DNA from: Streptomyces phaeofaciens
Lineage (GTDB): Bacteria > Actinomycetota > Actinomycetes > Streptomycetales > Streptomycetaceae
DNA: 64,000 bases
Assembly: GCF_014648915.1 (NCBI RefSeq)
Contig: NZ_BMSA01000017.1
Span: 1 to 64,000, forward strand
Direction of reading: 5' to 3'
A model generated the notes under the pieces. That model did no database searches and was not told the origin of the DNA. It saw only the letters and a list, made by a program, of their open reading frames with translations. The translations under genes and the position numbers were made by a program. Below are positions 16,833 to 24,972 of the stretch, piece by piece; the stretch's first letter is position 1; each line of letters opens with the position of its first letter.

Positions 16833-17412
16833 GGGTCAGCAAGTTCCGGAAGAGCACTCGGATGACGAGAGCATCACGATGGACCGCGCGGACGTGGCTG
16901 ATCACAAGGCAATTCGTTGAACGCACCGTGACGTTGTGGGACGAGGACGAACCTTCCGTGGCCTTCGCCGCCCTGACGGGCGTGTACTGGCTGGACAGCT
17001 GCGAGGAGCCTGCCCTCGGCACCGCAATCCCCTCACTACTGTCGGCAAAAGCCCTCCCGGCCGCAGACCTGACCGGCGCCCCGGAACGGCGGGCGACAAC
17101 GGCCAGGGCGTCACGCGTGAGACGATGCGCCGACGCAGACCGACGTCGCCTCCGGCGCTCAGAGGGGCCTAAGCCTGCGGTCCGATGGTCAACGGCGCAC
17201 ATGTCATGACGTCGCTGACATGCAGAGTTGTGTGAAGTTGTTCCGCGGGGCGGGCAGTGCTGTCACCGCCCCTAGGCCTCCCGAGTACCCACCTCCCGCT
17301 GCCTGGCTGCCGTCACGCTCGCGGCCAGATACCTCATACCTGCTCGAGGGTTGGCGGTCTGAGTCGCGACCACGCGTAGCCGCCAGCTGGCATCTGGCGA
17401 GGGCCTCGGGGG
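16833..17412. other. 580-bp region without a recognised gene
   Basis: A plus-strand frame (16826-17209) includes a protein-like stretch TLWDEDEPSVAFAALTGVYW near 16930-16990, but it lacks a ribosome site, ends in Arg-rich low-complexity sequence and has no recognised family. It may be another remnant. Nothing else was found. Confidence 0.4.
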
Positions 17413-17832
17413 TCACGCGCTCGGGACATGGCTGTTGCGGGGCCCGTCGTCTGTCGGCGTTCCGGGGTTGAGGTGTGGCCGTTCATCGAGTGCGGCTGGC
17501 GAGGGTGAGCCGGGTGCGCGGTTGTGGCGTTGGTCGTCGTGCTGGAGGAGGAAGACGAGGAGTTCGGTGACGGTGAGCCCGGCTTCTGCCGGGTGGCGCA
17601 GGATGGTGTCCCTCTGGATGCGGTAGGAGTTTGTCCGGCCCTCGCGGGTGTGGGTGAGGTATCCGGCGGTCTCGAGATCGCTGATGATCTTCTGTACGGC
17701 CCGTTCGGTGAGCCGACAGCGTGCGGCGATGTCGCGGATCCGGGTGGAGGAGTCGCTGGCGATGGCCGCCAGCACGCGCGCGTGGTTGGTGAGAAACGTC
17801 CAGCCGGTGTGCGGCTCAGGCACCTGTCCCAT
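17413..17832 (-). CDS. Winged-helix transcriptional regulator (MarR/ArsR-like)
   Basis: The 139-residue protein has an N-terminal winged helix: LTNHARVLAAIASDSSTRIR, DIAARCRLTERAVQKIISDL (recognition helix) and the wing AGYLTHTREGRTNSYRIQRD. It ends in a Pro/Arg-rich tail without ligand domain. This minimal type is frequent in Streptomyces. ATG 17832 coincides with the predicted transcription start of a strong vegetative promoter (17839-17867), so the mRNA is probably leaderless. The target genes are unknown; the divergent STAS-ANTAR gene is the nearest candidate. Confidence 0.8.
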   Translation of the reverse strand: MGQVPEPHTGWTFLTNHARVLAAIASDSSTRIRDIAARCRLTERAVQKIISDLETAGYLTHTREGRTNSYRIQRDTILRHPAEAGLTVTELLVFLLQHDDQRHNRAPGSPSPAALDERPHLNPGTPTDDGPRNSHVPSA

Positions 17833-17838
17833 CAACCC

Positions 17839-17867
17839 AGACTAGGGCACATGGTTCACGCATTCAA
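17839..17867 (-). promoter_or_regulatory. Vegetative-type promoter giving a leaderless transcript
   Basis: On the minus strand TTGAAT, 17 nt and TAGTCT form a good HrdB-type promoter. The first base of the downstream ATG (17832) is 7 nt after the -10 element, as expected for a leaderless mRNA. Confidence 0.65.
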
Positions 17868-17958
17868 AAACCTGAAATGGATTTCCGGTAAATCTTGACG
17901 CCCATCGGCGTGCGGGGGAACCTGGTGGCACGACAGTTGCCACCCAGGGGAGGCAGCC

Positions 17959-18657
17959 ATGCGCCAGGTACGGGTCTTTCCGCAGCGTCGCACCGCACCC
18001 ACCGCGGCGGCCGATACTCAGATGACGGCCGTGCCGTCCCGGCCGGCGGTCTGTATTTCGCAGCGGAACAGTCGCGTGAGCGTCGTCGAACTCCGCGGAG
18101 AGCTGGACATCGACGGCGGGCAGCTTGTGAGGGGCGCGCTGGAGGACGTCCTCACAGGGTGCACGGACCGGGTGGAGCTGGATCTGAGCCGGGTCACGTT
18201 CTGCGACTGCTCGGGGCTGCACGTCCTGCTGGCCGCGCACGAACAGGCGCTGGCCCAGGGCACGACCCTGACGGTGCGGGCAGCAGGCCCCGCCGTGCAA
18301 CGAATCATGGACATGACCGGCACGTCGGAGCTGCTCACCGGCAGCCGACCGGAGGAGGACACCCTGAGCGGGGAGGAAGACCTCCAGACGGAGGTCACGC
18401 AACTGCGCCGCGCCATGCGCACGCGCCCGCCCATAGACCAGGCCATAGGCGTGCTCATGGCCACCTTCTCCCTCAGCCCCGAGGACGCCTGGAACGTGCT
18501 GGTCGCGGTGTCGCAGAACACGAACACCAAACTGCACCGCATCGCCGAACAGCTCCTGGCGACCGTCCAGGGCGAGGCGCTGCCCGGCGAGCTGCGCCCG
18601 CACATAGCCGCGGCCGTCGACGCACTGCGCAGCACCGACGGCGGCCCTCCCGAATGA
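17959..18657 (+). CDS. STAS-ANTAR domain protein
   Basis: The 232-residue protein has an N-terminal STAS domain (about 35-125: VVELRGELDIDGGQLVRGAL, LDLSRVTFCDCSGLHVLLAA) of the anti-sigma-factor-antagonist type. The residue usually phosphorylated lies in the DCSGL motif. A C-terminal ANTAR domain (about 150-205: IDQAIGVLMATFSLSPEDAW, VLVAVSQNTNTKLHRIAEQL) follows. This links partner-switching input to RNA-binding antitermination. No matching anti-sigma kinase gene is adjacent. ATG 17959 is preceded by GGGGAGGCAGCC. Confidence 0.88.
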   Translation: MRQVRVFPQRRTAPTAAADTQMTAVPSRPAVCISQRNSRVSVVELRGELDIDGGQLVRGALEDVLTGCTDRVELDLSRVTFCDCSGLHVLLAAHEQALAQGTTLTVRAAGPAVQRIMDMTGTSELLTGSRPEEDTLSGEEDLQTEVTQLRRAMRTRPPIDQAIGVLMATFSLSPEDAWNVLVAVSQNTNTKLHRIAEQLLATVQGEALPGELRPHIAAAVDALRSTDGGPPE

Positions 18658-18689
18658 CGCAGGCTCCGGAGGCTGCAAACGCACGCGAA

Positions 18690-19481
18690 TGCGGGTGAGC
18701 GACTTCATCATGGCGACAGGCGACAGGGCCATCACGGCGGGCGACCTCGTCGACGCGGCCGAACCCGCATCCCGCGCCAACCTCCTCGGCACCACCAGCC
18801 CCAGCGCCCATATCTACGCCGGACTGGACGCCTGGCGGCGCCAGATGGTCCAGCACGGCACCAGCTGATGGGCGCCGCGCTCGGGCTCGCCGCCCGGGTG
18901 CGGGCCGCCGCCGAAGAGATCGACGGATCCACCTGAACGACGTCGGTGACTTTTGCGGCCCGGACCTGGCCGCCGAGTTCGATCCGCTGCCGGTCGTCAT
19001 GGACATCACCCAGCTGGGTACCACCGGCTACGCGGCCGCCGGCTGGCTGCGCGAACGCCACCACGTCGACATGCGCCTCTTCGACCACCGCCGGATCAGC
19101 GCCCAGCTCACCCGGGCCGACGACGACAAGACCAGCGACCGCCTGCTCACCGCCCTGCGCGACCTCGCCGCACACGCGCCGGAGCTGCACGGCGCGCCGT
19201 CCGTCGAAGTCCCGGTTCCGTCCGAACTGCGCCTCGCCCAGGCGTACCTGCCCAGGGACGCCTACTTCAACGAGCACACCGACATCCCGTTCGCCGAGGC
19301 GGCCGGCCGGGTGGCGGCGGAGATGATCACGCCGTACCCGCCGGGCATCCCGACCGTCCTGCCCGGCGAACGCCTCACCGAGCCCGTGCTGCGGTACGTC
19401 GCCACCGGTGTGCGGGCCGGCATGCACCTCCCGGACCCGGCGGACCGGCAGCTGAAGACCGTGCGGGTGGTTGCGGAGTAG
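18690..19481 (+). pseudogene. Orn/Lys/Arg decarboxylase gene, C-terminal half with two frameshifts
   Basis: Three consecutive frames give successive parts of a PLP-dependent Orn/Lys/Arg decarboxylase. The first has LGTTSPSAHIYAGLDAWRRQ, ending at TGA 18866. The second has QLMGAALGLAARVRAAAEEI, ending at TGA 18935. The third, from 18936, has LNDVGDFCGPDLAAEFDPLP through AAGRVAAEMITPYPPGIPTV to the stop at 19481. The N-terminal half with the PLP lysine is missing. The intact enzyme would make polyamines or use them in acid resistance. Clearly a decayed gene. Confidence 0.85.
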
Positions 19482-19624
19482 CCGCACCGGAACGCCCCGG
19501 GCAGCGGAGCCGAGAGGGCGAGTCCGCGGAGGGCGCGCGACCGCACAACGGGCCGCCGCCGGAATGAGCGAACCTCTGGGGCATCCCGGCGGCGATACCT
19601 CGAACGAGCCCTCTACGTCCGGCG

Positions 19625-19951
19625 TCAGCGGCCCAGGGCGTTCTTGAGCTCGCTTTTCGTCATCGACGAACGGCCGTGGATGTTCTTCTTCCTGGCTTCC
19701 TCGTAGAGCTGGTCCCGGGTGGGACCCTCCGCACCGCTGTGTGAGTGCTGCCCACCGCGCTGCGGGGCGGACTTGGGGTCCCGTGTCGAGGTCCGGCTCG
19801 CCGTCTTCGACTCACCGGAGCGGGCCCGCTCCTTGTTGACCGTGCGCGCCGCGATCTCCTCGGCCCGTTTGGTCGACTCGCCCCGGTCCTTGGCGCTTTC
19901 CTTGATGTGTTCGTACTGCCGTTCCCGTTTGGCATTCGATCCGGCCGGCAT
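19625..19951 (-). CDS. Small Rho-N-domain-like protein (often annotated plasmid stabilisation protein)
   Basis: The 108-residue basic protein starts MPAGSNAKRERQYEHIKESA, has a Lys/Arg/Glu-rich helical first half (STKRAEEIAARTVNKERARS), and ends TRDQLYEEARKKNIHGRSSM-TKSELKNALGR, a Rho-termination-factor N-terminal (SAP-like) motif. Streptomyces homologues are often labelled plasmid stabilisation proteins without evidence of that role. The ATG at 19951 follows GGAAGGGAG on the minus strand. A nucleic-acid-binding role is an inference. Confidence 0.8.
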   Translation of the reverse strand: MPAGSNAKRERQYEHIKESAKDRGESTKRAEEIAARTVNKERARSGESKTASRTSTRDPKSAPQRGGQHSHSGAEGPTRDQLYEEARKKNIHGRSSMTKSELKNALGR

Positions 19952-20504
19952 GCTGGTCTCCCTTCCCCGGCCGCGGCTGGCTTTGGCGGAGCAAGCAGCG
20001 GAGTGACTCGCGGCCGCGATGTCAGTCCTCGCCTCGGACGATATGCGCTTCTGCGCTGGCGCGCGCGTACGGTGCCGGAACATCACCCGCTACGGCGGTC
20101 AGGCAGGTACGCGGCGCCCCGCGGCACCGACGGCGGGCTTCGGCCCAGCCGCTTTGCGCCGCTCGAAGGGCACTGCTTCTCCCTCCGTTCGACTTGTCAT
20201 GCGGCCTGATCTCCTCCCCGAAAATCGTCTGTGCACCGAGTTGCCCCGCCTCGTGCACAGAAACGTCGGCACCGACAGCGCCTCGACCTCGCCTTCGGCG
20301 GCGGTGCGGGTGGCTCTGTTGCCGTGGTAGCCCCAGTGCCTGCGCGGTGACAGGCGCCGGACCGGAGCCTGGAGGGGAAGCTGATGTCCCACGTCCGGCG
20401 TTGTTTGCCGAACGGCGATCCGGCGACTCGGAACGGACCAGTCCGCTCGGGCCGGTTTGGTCATGGCGTCCGGCCGCCGGTCCGCACAGCGACGGAGGGC
20501 ACGC
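19952..20504. other. 553-bp region without a recognised gene
   Basis: Only short Arg/Pro-rich frames without ribosome sites are present on either strand. No repeat or promoter motif was convincing. Confidence 0.45.
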
Positions 20505-20660
20505 ATGACCCGCTACGGATACTTCCTGGCCAGCGAGGAGTTCACTCCCGGCAAGCTGCTGGAGCAGGCGCGCGCGGCGGAGCGGGCGGGCTTCGAGGCG
20601 CTGGCGATCTCCGACGCGGTGACCGCAGCCAACTGGCATCGCCCCCAGACGCCCAAGTGA
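20505..20660 (+). pseudogene. N-terminal fragment of a second LLM oxidoreductase
   Basis: ATG 20505, after GGAGGG, begins MTRYGYFLASEEFTPGKLLE and GFEALAISD, the canonical N-terminus of the same F420-type LLM family as the remnant at 14931. Similarity stops abruptly after ISD (about residue 38) and the frame ends 14 codons later. This is a truncated second copy, on the opposite strand to the first. Confidence 0.8.
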
Positions 20661-21604
20661 CCAGCCCAGCAGACTTCAATGACCAGCCCGCCCACAATTC
20701 GGGACGAAGGGGTCATCATCCAAGGTCTCACCGCCACGCTTCCGCCGGCGCGGCTTGCTCTGGTCGACGGCAAGGCAGCGTGACTGAGGCCAGTGAGGGT
20801 GTCGCGAGGCACACGCGTGCGTGGTCGGTCGGCGCGCCCGCCGTCGTGGCTGACTGTCGTCGGCTGAGGTTCAAACAAGGCCCATTCGTCGAGCCACTCC
20901 CCACAAAGCTCGCTCAGGCCTTCCTGTGGTGGTGTCAGGCAAGGACACCGGCTCACCGCGAGGAGCACGACCCAGACGGCGGTGATTCCCTGCTCGTCGA
21001 CGGTGCGGGCCCAACGTGCAAGCGTCTCCGCGCTGTAGACGTTCTGCTCGGTGGTGGCCGGCGTCTCCCACAGGGTCAGTTGGCCGTCCTTGGACAACGT
21101 GCTCACCCTGATGCCGTCAGCACCCACAGCGGTCAGCAGCTGGCTTCCATCGGGCAGGGTCGTTGTGCTCGTCTCGTCACCGTCCGAAGAAAGAACCGAC
21201 GACGGCACGTCGTTGTGTACGGTCGGGCGCGTGATGTTGAGCGGGTGCGCGTAGTTCCCGTCTCCGAGACTGAACGTGAGCGTCTGGCCAAGCTCTTCGT
21301 ACTTCTCCACGCCCGGTGCCTGAAAGAGTTCCAGTCCGGTCGTCTCGGTCAGCAGGTCGGTGAGCTTCTGGACGCTTGCGCCCTGCGCCGGTGCGACTTC
21401 ATCGATGGGGGCCATGGACTGAGGGTCCGTGCCGCCTTCGCCCGCGTATTCGGATGGGCTGACGATCTGCGGCCCGGTGGACTCGTCACCCTTCTCACGA
21501 TTGTCGGTCGCGAGTGCCCCGGTAGCCGAGCCGACCGCAAGGGCGGCGGTGACCAGGCTTAAGACGCTCATGCGGGCAGCGCGGCGCACGATGTGGTTCT
21601 TCAC
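20513..21604 (-). CDS. Putative secreted protein, C-terminal end probably lost
   Basis: GTG 21604 follows GGAGGGG. The product starts with basic residues and a hydrophobic signal peptide (MSVLSLVTAALAVGSATGAL, about residues 12-33). An acidic extracellular domain follows, including KLTDLLTETTGLELFQAPGV, TLPDGSQLLTAVGADG and LSKDGQLTLWETPATTEQNV. After about residue 210 (position 20970) composition becomes Arg/Pro-rich and the frame runs antisense to the LLM fragment at 20505, so this end is probably not original. I know no function. The gene may be truncated at a rearrangement junction near 20690. Confidence 0.5.
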   Translation of the reverse strand: MKNHIVRRAARMSVLSLVTAALAVGSATGALATDNREKGDESTGPQIVSPSEYAGEGGTDPQSMAPIDEVAPAQGASVQKLTDLLTETTGLELFQAPGVEKYEELGQTLTFSLGDGNYAHPLNITRPTVHNDVPSSVLSSDGDETSTTTLPDGSQLLTAVGADGIRVSTLSKDGQLTLWETPATTEQNVYSAETLARWARTVDEQGITAVWVVLLAVSRCPCLTPPQEGLSELCGEWLDEWALFEPQPTTVSHDGGRADRPRTRVPRDTLTGLSHAALPSTRASRAGGSVAVRPWMMTPSSRIVGGLVIEVCWAGHLGVWGRCQLAAVTASEIASASKPARSAARACSSSLPGVNSSLARKYP

Positions 21605-22400
21605 GTAGTTTCCCCTCCGTAGAGTTCGACCGACCGTCATCCGGCGCTGGTCAGGCGCCGACGGCTTCGGCCACTCGAAGGTCAACGCACATGACATGGC
21701 CGGGGCGAATTTGTCGGATTCGAACGGCTTGGCTTGTTGTGCTCCCCGTTGATGCTCGCGCGGTGCTTCGCCGAGGCACCAGGCCGCTTCAGCGACCCAC
21801 GGGCTGGAGTACCACCCGGACTACAACGGCCTGATCCCCCGCCTGTCCTGCGTGTTCTGCGTGTTCTGCGTGCCGGGCCCCTTCGACGTTCTCGTGCGCG
21901 CCGCCCTGCCTGCTCGACCAGCTCCGAGCCGCTGGGCGGCCGGCCTACGCGGCGGTGCCGGTTCTGCCAGCGGGGCCGGACGGCCACAGCCCCCGGCCAC
22001 AGACGCTCTGCTTCCAGCTTCCCGATCGCTACGCGAGTTGCCGCAGACACACCGCGGATCCGGCGAACCGGAAAACCTCTTATGGGCCGCCAACACTCCG
22101 CGCGCAGCCCTTTCGGACGCCTGCGCGACATCGGTCTTTGGGGTCAGCATTCCGTCGTCTTGCCACGGTCCGTACTGCCCGCGCATGCGATCACCGCGAG
22201 CCCGCTCCGCTTCGAGTGCTCTTACTTCTCACCGATATCCCTGCACTCTCTTGACGACGAGTGATGCCCGAACTCATCAATGCGTGCTCTCGCTCAAGAC
22301 TTACGCAGCCAGCGGGGCGACCGACAACGGCAAGTCGGCACAGCGCATTGGCCCTGGCGGACACGCCGAGCCGCGGCAGGCTGTTCATCCGCGTGACCGG
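21605..22400. other. 796-bp region without a recognised gene
   Basis: Frames on both strands are low-complexity Arg/Pro/Ser-rich and lack ribosome sites. The first bases hold the promoter area of the secreted-protein gene at 21604. No mobile-element motif was recognised. Confidence 0.45.
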
Positions 22401-22430
22401 GTGGGCGTCGGGCAGCTGCCCGACGCCCAC
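22401..22430 (-). terminator. Perfect 30-nt palindrome, terminator of the lectin gene
   Basis: gtgggcgtcgggcag is followed directly by its exact complement, 11 nt beyond the stop of the gene at 22442. Confidence 0.75.
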
Positions 22431-22441
22431 CCAAGGGCTTA

Positions 22442-22981
22442 CTAGTCCACAGCCTTGATGCTGAAGGTCTGGTTGGGGTTCGTGGTGCACGACCACAGCC
22501 GTGCGGGGGCGCCCGCCTGCGTGCTCCAGTCGGCTATCTCCAGGCACTTGTTCGGGGCGTACCTGAAGTCCATGACGAAACTGAACTGGCCGTGGAAGAC
22601 CTGGTTGAGGCCCCAGTGGCAGTCCCACTGGTTGGCGGTCGCACCGTTGTTGCGCCCCCAGCCGCCGATCTCCATGCACTTACCACTGTTGACGTTCTCG
22701 TAGTAGTACGCCCCGTGGTCATCCGCCTGGGAGTAGCGGCGCCATTTCTGGTTGGCGCCACCGGTGCAGGGCCACTGGCGGACGGCCGCGCCGTTCGCCG
22801 TGCTCCAGTCCGCCACCTCAAGACACTGGCCGGAGTGCTCCGCGCGGATCTCGACGATGCCCAGGGAGTGGCGGGCCGACGCGGCCTGGGCCGGAGCGGC
22901 CGAGAGGCCGAAGACGAGACCGAGGGAGGCGGCAAGAACAAGCAGGCCGTGCCGGACACGGACGAACGCGGTGGGTTTCAT
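22442..22981 (-). CDS. Secreted ricin-type beta-trefoil lectin (CBM13-like)
   Basis: The 179-residue protein has a signal peptide (about 1-33; LLVLAASLGLVFGLSAAPAQA with AQA cleavage site). The remainder is a single ricin-type beta-trefoil with three repeats: QCLEVADWSTANGAAVRQWP, KCMEIGGWGRNNGATANQWD and KCLEIADWSTQAGAPARLWS. Each carries the QxW-type core. Such domains bind galactose- or xylose-containing glycans; no catalytic domain is attached, so it is a free lectin. ATG 22981 follows AGAGGA. It has its own terminator at 22401. Confidence 0.9.
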   Translation of the reverse strand: MKPTAFVRVRHGLLVLAASLGLVFGLSAAPAQAASARHSLGIVEIRAEHSGQCLEVADWSTANGAAVRQWPCTGGANQKWRRYSQADDHGAYYYENVNSGKCMEIGGWGRNNGATANQWDCHWGLNQVFHGQFSFVMDFRYAPNKCLEIADWSTQAGAPARLWSCTTNPNQTFSIKAVD

Positions 22982-23617
22982 GGTCCTCTGCAATCGATAA
23001 GGGAGAATCCGGCGAATGGCCGGAAACGCTTTTCATGATCGCATAGGTTTGCGACGCAACTGATCTTCCAAGTCGCCAACTTGGGCCGTGATACGTCACG
23101 CGGACCCGCCAGATCGTCGGAATTGATTCCTCCGCTTCTCTCGCCCTGGTCAAAGCCCAATCAGCGCCGCCGGGTCGAGGCGGACAGCGCCCAGGAGGCC
23201 CCCTTCGGACGCCTTGGCCAGCCGGACGGGCCGGTACTCGGCGATCGAACAGAGGTAACTGAAAGGGGGTTCAGGGAGACTTGAGATCGGATTAGTTGAT
23301 TCCAGTAGTAATTCCCGGCGCGAAATGGCCGGCCGCTGCGATCTCACAGCCCCGGTTCCACGCTTACCGACCTTCAGCCGTCGAGCTTGGACCTGAGCGT
23401 GCCAGGATGCCGAGGACAGCGTCCGCGGCATGATCGGCCGGACGGGTCCGCGGGCCGCTCCGCCCGTGTCCGTGAGCGCACGGGCCCCGGCCCCACAGCG
23501 CACGACGCGCTCACGCGATCCACGCTGCGGACCCGCTCGGGTCCGTCCCCGTGATTGCCCGCCCCCGCCCCCGGCAAGAATCGCCTGGCCCGCCCCGCGA
23601 CGTCCGGAGGTCCTCCC
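22982..23617. other. 636-bp intergenic region between divergent lectin and methyltransferase-NUDIX genes
   Basis: No gene with a ribosome site is present. The part near 23000-23340 is less GC-rich than its surroundings and presumably carries the lectin promoter, but no -35/-10 pair is convincing. Confidence 0.45.
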
Positions 23618-24823
23618 ATGCCGCATCCGCTCGCCCCCGGCGGACCCGAGTCCGTCAACGCCGCCGTCTGGCAGGACTACGCGGCCCACCATCTGCGGCG
23701 CGGCACGGTCCTCGCGGAGGCGGAGCGGATCGACTGGGGGTTCCCCGGCGCGGGGCCGGACGAGGCGTTCCTCGGGGAGCTGAGGGGGCGGCGCGTCCTG
23801 GACCTCGGCTGCGGTACGGGCCGGTACGCCGCCCGGCTGGTGCGGGCGCACGGCGCGACCGTGGACGCCGTCGACTCAGCGCCGGGCCAGATCGAGCGGG
23901 CCCGCGCCCGGTACGGCTCGCTGCCCGGGCTGCGGCTGGTCCACGCGGACGCCGTCGACCATCTGCGCGCCGCGGAACCGTACGACGTGATTCTCTCCGT
24001 GAACGCGGTGCCGTACGTCGATCCGCGCCGGCTGCTGCCCGCGCTGGCCACCGGGCTCGTGCCGGGCGGGACGCTGTGCTTCTCCGTGCTGCACACCGAC
24101 TCCCTCGGGCACGGGCCGGTCTCCGACGTCACCCCCCGCCCGGAAACCCTGCGGTTCGCCGGTGGCGGCGAGGCGACGGTCCGGATGTGGGTGCTCACCC
24201 CCGAGCGGTGGACGGAACTCCTCACCGACCACGGCCTGCACGTCGAGCGCATCGAGACGGTGACCTCACCCGACGCCGGCAACCCGGCCTCCTACCGGGT
24301 CTTCCGGGTCCGCCGCCCGCCGCGGGTCTCCGCCCGCCCGCGCACCGCGCTCCCGCCCGTCGCCGGGGCCGCGCTCGGCGTCGGCGCGATCCTGTACGGG
24401 CCGCGGGGGCTGCTGCTGGGCCGGCACCGGCGGGGCACCTGGGAGCTGCCCGGCGGCACGGTGGAGCTCGGGGAGGCGCTGGAGGAGACGGCCGTTCGGG
24501 AGGTGCGCGAGGAGACCGGGCTGTCGGCCGACCCCTCGGACGTGCGGCTGCTGGGCACCCTGGTCGACCGGGCCGAGGGGGTGGTCCGGATGACGGTCGG
24601 CGCCGTCCTCACCCGCTGGCGGGGCGAGCCGGCCGACCAGCCGGGCGAGAGCGTGGGCGACTGGCGCTGGTACCCGCTGGACCGGCTGCCGCCGTCCCTG
24701 TTCGTGTGCAGCGCCCAGGTCCTCACCGCGTGGCGCCCGGACCTGCCGATCGACCACGCTCCGGCCCACTTCACGCCGTACGCGACCACCGGGCCGGGCA
24801 GCGGTCCCGGCGCGCGGGGGTGA
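23618..24823 (+). CDS. Methyltransferase-NUDIX hydrolase fusion protein
   Basis: Residues 1-225 form a class I SAM-dependent methyltransferase (motif [16 protein letters not shown]; motif II region [27 protein letters not shown]). Residues 250-385 form a NUDIX domain with the full box [23 protein letters not shown]. The two join by a Pro/Arg-rich linker with no sign of frameshift. NUDIX enzymes cleave nucleoside diphosphate derivatives. The combined substrate is unknown; processing of a modified nucleotide or cofactor is possible. ATG 23618 follows GGAGG. A U-tailed hairpin follows at 24858. Confidence 0.88.
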   Translation: MPHPLAPGGPESVNAAVWQDYAAHHLRRGTVLAEAERIDWGFPGAGPDEAFLGELRGRRVLDLGCGTGRYAARLVRAHGATVDAVDSAPGQIERARARYGSLPGLRLVHADAVDHLRAAEPYDVILSVNAVPYVDPRRLLPALATGLVPGGTLCFSVLHTDSLGHGPVSDVTPRPETLRFAGGGEATVRMWVLTPERWTELLTDHGLHVERIETVTSPDAGNPASYRVFRVRRPPRVSARPRTALPPVAGAALGVGAILYGPRGLLLGRHRRGTWELPGGTVELGEALEETAVREVREETGLSADPSDVRLLGTLVDRAEGVVRMTVGAVLTRWRGEPADQPGESVGDWRWYPLDRLPPSLFVCSAQVLTAWRPDLPIDHAPAHFTPYATTGPGSGPGARG

Positions 24824-24857
24824 GCCGGGGGCACACGCGTACGGACGGCGGACGAAA

Positions 24858-24881
24858 CCACCCGTGGGGGTGGGCGTTTTT
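24858..24881 (+). terminator. Intrinsic terminator with U-tract
   Basis: ccaccc/gggtgg stem with a 4-nt loop followed by gcgttttt, 35 nt after the methyltransferase-NUDIX stop. It is one of the few U-tailed hairpins in the window. Confidence 0.65.
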
Positions 24882-24972
24882 CACTCGTCCGCGTGGAGTT
24901 GCCCGCCGGCCCTCCCGGGGACGTTCCCGCAGGCCATGAGATGGTTGCGGCCGAAACCACCCAGGGGGGTCC

